This document shows, piece after piece, positions 44,022 through 53,394 of a DNA stretch of 64,000 nt. The translations under genes were made by a program, and so were the position numbers. Under the pieces are notes generated by a model that was not told the DNA's origin, ran no database searches, and saw only the letters and a program-made list of their open reading frames with translations. The stretch covers positions 1,758,270 through 1,822,269 of the forward strand of contig BFEA01000278.1 in assembly GCA_003427395.1 (NCBI GenBank), in the 5' to 3' direction. Position 1 is the stretch's first letter, and each line of letters opens with the position of its first letter. The DNA is from Chara braunii (lineage: Eukaryota > Streptophyta > Charophyceae > Charales > Characeae).

Positions 44022-44903
44022 TCAAAAAATTATCGAACCCACATCCCACCAAGCATCCTTGGACGTGAACTTGTCCAAGTTAGCTTTCCAGTCTGTCCAA
44101 AATCTTCGCATCCAATCCATAACTCCCGACTCTTCTAAAATCTGAGTGTTAACTCTAAAGTAGTCGGGGCCGCGTTCTAATTTATTGGAGGTCAATATGG
44201 CCAATACCGGTTTTTGGTCAGACATAGGATTTGGCTTTTGCTCGACACTTACGGTGGCTTGACAAACGTCGGGTGAGAGAAGAAAAAAATCGAGACGTCT
44301 GCACGTGACACCTTTCCCTTTCTTGAAGTTTGAGAACCAGGTATAGTCGGTTTCTCCTGGGTGTAAGAGACTGTAGGGTTCAGTGAGGTCCATGCAATCC
44401 ATAAGCTCAGTCAATGCAAAAACATCTCGATTTCCTCGTACTCCTTCCAGTAGATCCAGCGAGCTATTCCAATCTCCACCGATTAGCAGATTGTCACATT
44501 TGGGGATAAATAGAGGGAGGTCAGAAAAAAATGAGACTTATTCCGAACGTTCAGTGAGGGCATAAATAGACGCTATGACCCATTCCTGCCCCTCAATCCA
44601 GACTCTGACCCACACCCATCTCCCCCATACATCTGCAAAGAAGTCAATGATTTCTGCGTTAAGATTACTGTGGATTAAAATCGCTACCCTCTCACGTGAG
44701 CCCCTGGCCGAAGACAAGATTTGTAGGCCGTCCCACCAAGTGCCCAATTCCATCATCTTTTCCTCTGATAACTTGCTTTCCTGGAGGCAGATAATGTCAA
44801 TTTTATGCTCGTGTAACCAACTTTTCAGCCTACCTTTCTTATTTCTCCCTGTTGAGTCCCCTAGCCCGTGAATGTTCCATGCGGCAATTTTAAGCCTACC
44901 CAT
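44022..44903 (-). pseudogene. LINE ORF2 endonuclease domain
   Basis: From ATG 44903 the frame reads MGRLKIAAWNIHGLGD, IDIICLQESKLS and WVWVRVWIEGQEWVIASIYA, then TAA at 44538, then in the same frame NLLIGGDWNSSLDLLEG, TCRRLDFFLLSPDV and SDQKPVLAIL. These are the endonuclease/exonuclease/phosphatase motifs (N, QES, GDWN, RxDF, SD-H region with Q in place of H). The enzyme nicks target DNA for reverse transcription. The stop and the SDQ change argue against activity. Confidence 0.8.
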
Positions 44904-45146
44904 TGGGGCTGGCACCACCACATTGTTGGATATGGGAAGCGGCTGATACAGACGTCCAAAGTTCTATCAAAATGTGCTTGGAGAATGGAGAATCCATTTT
45001 CTTTTCCCTACCTAATTTGGAATTTAAGTCCCCAAGAAATTCCGCGGAGACCGTGGGAGCAATCTTGATTCTTCTTAAATTAGATTTTTTGCCCTCTAAG
45101 AACCAAGCCCACAGAATTAGTCAAAGGCCTTCCTTTTCCAATACAT

Positions 45147-47005
45147 CTAATTGACCTTGGGAAAGCGAGCAATTAAAAGAGGGGTGTAAAAACGAGTGCG
45201 TTTACCCTCACACTCAACTAAGAACCGAGGCATAGAAATCTCGAGGATACGGAAAGCAAACTTGCTTTGAAATAGGGTACGCGACATGGTTTCCAAAGCA
45301 TGAGGCATGGGGGATTCAGGACAACCCGTATTAAACAATATGGGGGAACCATCAAGGCTAGCCTACGCAATAATCTACATCGAATCCCTTACTGTCGTGC
45401 ACATCAAAGGTAATAACTTGGACTCCATAGGAGCCTGACCTTTGGACAGGGCTTCCATTCAGGAACTGGACGATTTTCGCTTACCTGCCATTGATGAGCG
45501 AGAGGCGTGAGTGCCTTCGATAGAGTTGCCGGAAGCTTCTACAAGAACTTCATCCACACGGATGTCCAACCCACCTTCTTCGTTGAGACGACGCTATTTG
45601 CCAGGGGATTCTCCCCGAGTTCTGTTGCTACCTAGCCCTTGTCCCATGGGTCCTGATGGGGACCCCATGGCAGGGTGAGGATACGGGCCAAGTCCGCCTC
45701 CTGGTTGAAGCTGAGAAAAGTTCATCATCACCTGATTCCGAGGCATGAACACATGCATGTTACCGACTGAAGGGCTCATGCCAAGATGCTGACCTGGTAA
45801 CGACGCTCCAAATTGTTGATTAGTGAAAGGATGGGGAGGCAAATTGTTCAGATACATTGTCCAGGCTGCATCCGCTGTTACTGAGGCTGGCTGCTCCTCT
45901 GGCCTCTGTGATTGATGGCCACCGGGGATGTCGAGCCTCTGTATGGTTCCGGGGCAGAATGTAGGATTGAACCTAACATTCGATCCTGCCGGAGCGTTAG
46001 AAGCCGCAAGTTCCGATGATACCGATGGTTGGCCTTGTTGGGCTGAATCGGATGCTCCTGGTGCTCGAAGGGGGCCTCCATATATGGGTTGGGCAGCCCT
46101 AGCTCCTGATGTGGTTGCAATTCGAGGATTACCCAAGGATGTAGCACCTAAGGTTCTTCTTGCTGGCCTCCTGCATGTTAGGTCCGTATGGAAGAAGGTG
46201 CGACAGCGCTTGCACCACTCTGAGTCAGTGCAAGCCCGTCGGACTTCTAGCAAGTCCCCTTGAAAGGTACGAATCCAAAATTTATCCTTCTTGTTAGCTC
46301 TCTGCACCGGATCGATGTCAAAGCAGAGGTTGACCAACTTGGGATCTGACTCGTCCTCGTTCGGTGTATGAACCTTCAGAATCTTGCCTATCGATTTTTC
46401 GATGTGGGCGTGGAGGAACGACATCTCATCCAGAGGAACTCCTACCGCCACCACCCAGAAAGTGTCATGATCGATAAGCTGATTCCAATCTCGGATCTCT
46501 GCACAAGTCATCCATGCTTTAAATTTCGTCCGGTATGTAACATCTCCCAAGTCGATGAAGTCTGATTTCTTTGCCAATATCCAATCGGTGATTTTCTGTT
46601 TCCTTGGGGTATACGAAACCACGTTCGGACTCTCGGTCTTGATTCTCCTCGTTTGAACTGTTGGCCGAACACCTCATCCCTTATCCACACGTCTTCATAA
46701 GCCCTAACCACATCTTCCGTAACCTTTATAAAGGTAGGAAGCGAGCTCCGTCACGGAAGATAACCGTAACCGTTCTTTCTTTTAACCATTTAACCTTGAT
46801 TTCGTCCAAAGACGAATCAATTCAAGGTAAATGTAACTTCCCTTCCATCTATCTCCATTTCTCCAGGATCGATGTTGGTCGGGAGAATCCCTTCTTCATA
46901 ACACGCTCTTATCATTTCCTTGACACGTTCTTCCTCCAGGCAATAGTCACTTGGGAACTGAGCTTTGCCATCTCTCTCACCTTGAGAGCCTGGCTCGGCT
47001 TCCAT
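45147..47005 (-). pseudogene. LINE ORF1 (gag-like, zinc knuckle), decayed
   Basis: ATG at 47003-47005 opens with MEAEPGSQGERDGKAQFPSD; the reading shifts frame near 46815 and 46730 and continues in the open frame 46622-45594. Key parts: an RNA-binding-like N-terminus resembling DUF4283 of plant LINEs (WMTCAEIRDWNQLID, DPVQRANKKDKFWIRTFQGD), then one CCHC knuckle C-K-R-C-R-T-F-F-H-T-D-L-T-C, then a proline/glutamine-rich tail. Traces continue past the stop at 45594 (FRILEISMPRFLVECEGKR at about 45250). ORF1 proteins bind the element RNA. Confidence 0.7.
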
Positions 47006-47383
47006 ACTGAAGTACTCCACGACAGCTATTGATTGTCCACTATCGATAATCAGCAGAGGAACAAACACTAATGTTACACGAACGACAAGGCTGACTGTGC
47101 ACCGACGGAAAGATCTAACCGCTAGCAACATCAGCTATGGCAGTCGCCATAGACCCTCGTCGACACAATATGCAAAGAGAAACTACTTGCAGCTACAAAT
47201 CCGCGCCGGAATTGCTAGCCATCGGTTAGGCCTGTCGTTTCGACAAGCAGCGCTAGTGTTGAGCGTTGGCGCGCCAACGGGAGCGCTAATTCCGCGCCCC
47301 CCCCCCGCCTTTCCCAATTCCATTTTGCTTTTTTTCGGCTACGCGCTCTGATTCACAGTGTGACAATATATATATATATATAC

Positions 47384-48151
47384 AGGGTCACCAGCCCGTA
47401 CGTACGGAGGTCCCCAGGCAGACCTCCGTACGTACGGGCGTTCGGGGTCCCGTACGGGGTCCGAACCCGACGGCGTTCGGCCCCCGCCAAAAATTATTTC
47501 GGGGCCTAACAATAATTGTTTTTTTCTGAATTCTTTTCTGTAAGCTCTCTATGACGTGAGGTACATGCCTGTAAATTTCCACGTCATTTGGCGAAGCCAA
47601 ATAAGAATTAAAAATCTCCAAAGATGGCAGTGTCAAAACATGCTCGCCCACGTATTTTTTCACTTTTTACTTTTTGTTTTCACTTTAGTTTGGGGTCTAA
47701 ACAATTTTATTATTTTTTGAAACTTTTTAAATGGGTTTTGTATTATGTGAAGTACATATATGTAAATTTTCAGGGCATTTAGCTATGCCAAAAAACAATG
47801 AAAAATCGCCAAAGGTGGCGGTGTCGAAAATATGCTCGCGCACTCACTAAATTTAATTCTTTTTTTATTATTAGTATTTATTTTCCATATTTTATTTTTA
47901 TTTCAAATTTGGTAAGGAATTCGGCTGTCATGCTCAGGCAAATCTTGTTTAAGTTATTTTTCTCCGTAACATATTGTTTCTTCATATTTTTTTGATGAAC
48001 GTTTTTTTTTCTTTTTTCTTTTTTTGGGGTCCGCGTTCGGCCTGAATGGCCGAACGCATCCCCAAGGGGTCCCATACGTTCGGGCGTTCGGGTTCGGGCG
48101 TTCGGGTTCGGGCGTTCGGGTTCGGGCGTTCGGCCCGTCCTGACCGCCGGT

Positions 48152-48156
<5 letters not shown>
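47384..48156. repeat. Repeat element between TA microsatellites
   Basis: The ends are CAGGGTCACCAGC after a (TA)n run and CGCCGGTTACC before another (TA)n run; the terminal GGTNACC words are inverted. The interior has TTTCAAATTTGGTAAGGAATT and TTATTTTTCTCCGTAACAT, the same core words as MITE family A, plus four copies of a TTCGGGCGTTCGGG unit at 48080-48130. It may be a long, diverged relative of family A inserted in a TA repeat. Confidence 0.45.
47395..47438. repeat. Perfect 17-bp hairpin
   Basis: Arms CCCGTACGTACGGAGGT (47395-47411) and ACCTCCGTACGTACGGG (47422-47438) with a 10-base loop. The inner GTACGTAC is itself palindromic. It stands at the left end of the 47384-48156 element. Confidence 0.9.
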
Positions 48157-48188
<32 letters not shown>

Positions 48189-48189
48189 N

Positions 48190-48280
<91 letters not shown>
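48157..48280. repeat. (TA)n microsatellite with one N
   Basis: ~120 bases of TA. Tyrosine/isoleucine frames here are repeat translations. Length is probably unreliable in a short-read assembly. Confidence 0.95.
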
Positions 48281-48281
<1 letters not shown>

Positions 48282-49080
48282 TGGTGTCGCGAGGCCCCAA
48301 TGTCGACAACTGGATTTTCGACATTTTTTCCTCGCCACACAACATGTCGAAATCCGAGATGCAAAAAAAATTCAGGAGCTGTCAGAGAAAGGGTTTCGAC
48401 ACCTCCTCTCGAGACGGGCTCGTTTCCCAACCTGCAACTTGGACTTTTTTTTTTCTTTTTTTTTTTAAAGGTTAATTCTTGGACATTTTCAACAGTCCTC
48501 GGGGGCGAGGTCCCATTAGCGGTCGGATAGGAGTGTGGCCGATCCAATGTGACACTGAGTGGCAGCGGCCAGACACGTTCATCACAAATTTCTGGTCTGA
48601 GAAACCAGGCAAAAGGCCAAAAACAAAAAAAGAAATTGAGACCTCCCACCGGAAATCACGGCAGAGTGTTTCCCAGCCATCAGATCACAACTGTCGTTTT
48701 GAAAACGATATTCCTTTCGTTTATTGTTACGAGTTTGAGTTGTCTTCGACATGCTCACTCATGGGCCATGGCCTGACATTATGTGTTGACTTGATAATCT
48801 CAGACACAAACCCATCACTTTTCATGTGGCGGAACTAGTTTTCATTGTGTTCTATGTTTCAAATTTTGCATAGGACAACCTAAAGTGTATATATGATTGA
48901 TATCAAATAATATCTGAAATTGTTGTGCGACACGACAAATTGGTGTTTGGATGCATGACAAATCTCAGCAACTGCATGAGTGTGTGGTTCAGTATATGAG
49001 ATCTTTGTCCTCGAAAAGGAACTTGGAAAGCTTTGCTTGTTTTTCGGAGGAGAGCTTGAACCATAAGTTATGGGTGGGGT
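48281..49080. other. Stretch without a supported gene
   Basis: A short T run near 48446-48466 and ordinary AT-balanced sequence. Open frames are short and without known motifs. Confidence 0.4.
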
Positions 49081-49099
49081 CATAGTCCATCGAGTTTCC

Positions 49100-50870
49100 C
49101 GGTGTGCAGTTCGCAGTTGTGAACTCCACTATTGATTTCGTGCATGACGTACGTCTTCAGAAAGTTGAGGAGTTATGTGTCCCTCTCCATGGCCACTACA
49201 TGACGCCGACTATTCAGGAGGTTCCGCACAACTTGAGCGTGCGCCTTTCTCAGGAACATAACTGCGTTCTCAGGTGGGCAGAAGAACTCCATGAAGTTGC
49301 AGAGCATACCCTTCTGGTGGAGGACACCTGTTGAATAGAACATCGTGGGCGTGAACTGAGTTTCGGTGTGCGCTTCTACTTCTTTCCCAAGGGGGCAAGG
49401 TCATCATCTTGCAACCCCCCCTCATAAACTGGCGAAGTATTGAGCTTGAGTTCGTTCCTGTGGAAGATAACAAACATCATGTCCTCCTCTGCCCATGTGT
49501 TGTTACCGATTTGGTTCATCTCTCGAACTTAGCCCATCTGAACCTATTTTCCAGCGCTTCCACTCACCACAGGGAGAACATGCAATAGACCCATAAAAGA
49601 GTGGCCCAAAATCCTCGGAACAAAAGAGACCACTGCCCAAAATTCAGAACACAAGGTCTCCAAGAAATCCGTCGATGCCTTGAAAACCTCCTCATTCCAC
49701 CGTGCTTGGTCGATAGGATGATAAAGGTCAATGATTCACGTGTGGCACCATAGTTGCCTCAAAACTCTCTGCATCTCGTTCTTCACAAGAAACGTTGTGA
49801 AAGCATCGTATACGAAAGGTGCGAGTGTTGTGACGACTGTGGTGTCCTTCCACCTGATGTTAGTGCAATCGTCCAGTCTGATAGGCCCCTCCTTCTCTTC
49901 GCTTCGCCTTTGAGCACAGACAGTACAACCTGCTTGAAATCGTTAGAGAACTTACCGTGTTCAACCAGACCTAGTGTTGTTTTCAAGTCTTTATCTGAGG
50001 TAGAATTGAAGTACTATGGGCAGTCCTTCAGGTTTGAGTGATCGGTGACAAATCTCCTGCAAGTCGCCCATAACTTCTCGTTCAGCCCCTTCGAAGCATA
50101 CTGGCTCATCAATTGCTCTCTCATCCGGAAGAAATCAACATTCCACTCATTGCTGGTCCGGCCCTGGTGCTGGTACTCAATTATATGTCACAATCGAAGT
50201 TGCATTCGATCCTGCTTCACGATTTCGCAAGTGTCTTTTATCCCTATTCTCCCTTGCTCACTAGTTTCTTGCTCCCTTGCTCTGCCCACACAATATCAAG
50301 GTCCGACACACCTCTCAAAATCCGTTGTTTTTTCAGATTTTTGAAATCCCCCATTTCTTTCCAGCAATGCATGCCGGGTTCATTAACTTGAACGAAAAAG
50401 TCACGCTCCTCCTGTATCCTCTGCTTCTTTCTTGTTCGTAGCTCTGGTTCTATAACCGAAATATTGTGCACGACTCTTTGGCCGTTGTTGTCCGCATTAA
50501 ACTGGTTTAATGTAAAATGCAGTTATCGAAGAAGCAACGCAGAGAAACATAAGGTTCAAAATCCGAGGTTATAGGGCTGTAAAACGGAAGACTGGTAGTA
50601 GTCTTTCTGAAACCCCGAAAATCACTCCGCGCTAGTCTACACCCTCTGGGGTTGTAGTCAGGCTCCGTACTCTTCACGTATATCGTTTGGATGTAAAACG
50701 TCCTGGCCCCTCGGAACAATCTCCCAATCCATTCATAGTCCCGAGCAGTCGGATCGCACTACGGTTTTTGATGTACAAGACTCCTCCACACGACGGTTTA
50801 GTTGGCGCCGAATGATCTTCAGAAACTCTGTCGAGGTACCACAAACAGTTGTCCAACTTATAGTACTGAA
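49100..50870 (-). pseudogene. Unrecognised decayed coding region
   Basis: On the minus strand, protein-like segments appear in order in changing frames. They are QLDNCLWYLDRVSEDHSAPT (about 50850), ERDFFVQVNEPGMHCWKEMG (about 50390), MREQLMSQYASKGLNEKLWA (about 50110), LKTTLGLVEHGKFSNDFKQV (about 49985), MMFVIFHRNELKLNTSPVYE (about 49480) and FYSTGVLHQKGMLCNFMEFF (about 49340). Composition and order argue for one former gene of several hundred codons broken by shifts and stops. No family was recognised. It lies on the same strand as the DUF7869-like gene upstream and may belong to the same element. Confidence 0.5.
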
Positions 50871-50939
50871 GGTTTTTGCTCTCGTCGGGTCACGGTGAGG
50901 TGAGGTTGATGGGGTGTCGAGTATTTAACCATCGTTCCT

Positions 50940-52110
50940 AGATGAGGTTAAACATTTGTAACATGTTATTCATTAAAATAAGACATTATATTTTGAATTG
51001 GTACTCGCAAGCTATCGATTTTATGTTAAAATCACCATATGTTGGGTTTGAATGAAACTTACAGTATGAGTAGTGAAGCCAAAGAATGCAATTGACAAAC
51101 CATAAATTGAAACTGAACTGGAGATTCAAAGCAATCACGTACTGAACTTGATGGATTAACTGTGGATTCCATTGCACTTCCATAACTTTTATAAGTTAAC
51201 TTAAAAGTCGTTACGGTAATAACACGGAGTTGTTAGAAATTGAAACTCAAGAAGAGTTCAACTGTTGCACTCAATATAATGAGGCACTGAACAACAATGT
51301 TGAACTCTCGATTTCATCACACCTTGCTCAATTTTCTGTAAGCACTGAGTCAGACGTATTTTAGATGACATTGTGACTTGTATTAATTTATTGGAACTCA
51401 ATCGAAGTGTAACTTTAAGGCAAATCACAAGATAAACAAGATGGTTTAAGTATGGATATCGTCGCACTTCAATAATTTATGCACTAACTTGAAAGACGTA
51501 ACTGGTGTGACTTGCATAAATTGGAACTCAATTGAAGAGTAAACGTTAAGGCAATCACACGGTAAAGAAGATGTTTTAAGTATGAATACCATCGCACTTC
51601 GATCCTTTTTGTATTAACTTAAAAGACGTAACTGATGTGGCTTGCATAAATTGGAACTCAATCGAAGATTAAAGACCATCACACAGTAAACGAAATGGTT
51701 TAAGTATGGATTCCATCGCACTTTGATAATTTTGGACTCCATTGCACTTGGACAATTTATGTTACTTAAAAGACGTAACTCACATGTCATTGTCATACAT
51801 TAAAATTCACTCGAACAGTGAACGTAAGATACTGAACGACAAGGTTGTGAATGAGCTCAGAGTCTGTATCACACTTTGATTAATTTGGTATATCACTCAG
51901 CATTGAGTCGGACGTACTTTACATGACATTATGTGAAGCAGAAACTGAAAATGAATCGAAGAGTCACTGCAATCACATGGTAAACAAGATGGTTTGAGTG
52001 TGGATTCCGACGCACTTCGACAAATAATCATAAAACTGACATGACATTGTCATATTAAACTTAAATTCAAGTGAGTACCATGGATTCCATCTCACTTCAA
52101 GAAATATAGT
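50940..52110. repeat. Degenerate AT-rich tandem repeat, ~130-bp unit
   Basis: Words TTGCATAAATTGGAACTCAA, GGTTTAAGTATGGAT and CATCGCACTTCGAT recur, for example GACGTAACTGGTGTGACTTG at 51495 and GACGTAACTGATGTGGCTTG at 51625. Unit boundaries drift and the ends are very diverged. Confidence 0.75.
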
Positions 52111-52348
52111 AATTATGAAAAATTAAAAGTTGAAAATTGTATGGACACGTGCAAGAAATTGTAAATGCAAGATTGAATTACGTCTAAATTAAAAGCTACA
52201 AGTCAACTCAAAATTGAACTACATCTAAAATAAATGCTACAAGCATCAGTAATTTGAACTTTCTAAAACGCTATCATTCACAAATTTAAAGTTGCTACCA
52301 GCGTCCCCGCGTCCCATGAAAACCAAACCCGTATAAGATATTCGTTGA

Positions 52349-53216
52349 CTACTCGAAAGCAAGGGTTTGTGGTTGTGCCTTCGTCGCCACATTCGAGAAG
52401 ACCGAAATGTATTTCATCCTTACAAACCTACCGACACCTGCCAAGGACTTACCGATGGCATGACGCACACATGTCACTTGCTCTACCTCATGCCACTTAT
52501 AAACCTCATCAATTTGACCGACAATCTCCAAATCGGACTGTCCGTTCTCGTAGAGAAGACGCAAATTCCCTATGTTGCAACCATAGATTATAAGCTCGTT
52601 GCAAGAAACTAGCACGACAGCGTCTACCAAAATCCGCTTTTGGTTTCAACATGTCACACACAACACTCTGCAGAAGTCGGAACCGGCTACAAACAACCGT
52701 ATGCAACAGTACGACACATCCTTTGGCCGTATTCCGGCACTACGCAGTGGATATACTTCCCAAAATGGATTGTAGGATGCACATTCCAACAACTCTTGTT
52801 TGAAATCCGCAGCCCACATGCGAGGTGATCTCGTCACATTGTCCAGGCGAAGGTAAAACCGCTTATTCTCTTCTTGTCTGAGTGCGGCGCGCAGGGACGG
52901 AAGTTGCCTGACGCTAATGACATAGTACGGTACTTTGATCAAGCTCCCCCACTCCATCGCAGAAGCAAACTTATACTCCTTATGCCATGAACATTTCCTT
53001 GCCAATATCGCTTTATCCCATTCTGCCTCGAACCACGCATCTAGAGGCTTGTCCAAGAAGGGAACGACGCTCATCCACGGGTCATTTTCGAACTCCGTTG
53101 TCATCTGCTCGAGAATTTCGGTATCGCCGCCAGCACCACACAGTCCGCATGCAGAAGGGTGAATGGGATACGAATAATCATGCCAATGGGTCATGACTCC
53201 CGTCGCACTCCCTACA
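52349..53216 (-). pseudogene. Unrecognised ~290-codon coding block with one stop
   Basis: The minus-strand frame begins after an acceptor-like TTGTGTAG (about 53217) with SATGVMTHWHDYSYPIHPSA, holds CGLCGAGGD (a CxxC pair) and runs to FCRVLCVTC, TGA at 52646. It continues in the same frame as NQKRILVDAVVLVSCNELII, EVYKWHEVEQVTCVRHAIGK and on to 52349. Ordinary composition and the conserved frame on both sides of a single stop suggest a recently broken exon. No family recognised. It follows the DUF7869-like gene on the same strand. Confidence 0.5.
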
Positions 53217-53394
53217 CAAGACATGAAATGCAAACACAAACAAAAATAAAATCTTGAAAAAGTAGAAAAACCGCCTTCACGATTAACTTAACTTCAAAAA
53301 TTGCTTAACCCTCACCCAACCATCTTAAAAAAGTTAACCCTAGACGGTGGACTCCCGCCCGAATAGTCATTTTCAAAAATCATATTCCCTCACT

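Larger units (their letters stand above)
43085..47005 (-). mobile_element. Decayed LINE retrotransposon, cut off in reverse transcriptase
   Basis: On the minus strand: ORF1 with a zinc knuckle (47005 to about 45147), a ~240-base spacer, then ORF2 with an AP-type endonuclease (44903-44022) and the beginning of the reverse transcriptase (about 43560-43090). The rest of the RT and any RNase H domain are missing: after the motif A segment ILMLDLEKA the similarity ends next to the satellite. This is the reverse of the usual 5' truncation, because the 3' part is lost. Several in-frame stops and frameshifts make it inactive. Layout (endonuclease, RT, ORF1 with one CCHC knuckle) fits plant L1-type LINEs. 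Confidence 0.85.
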
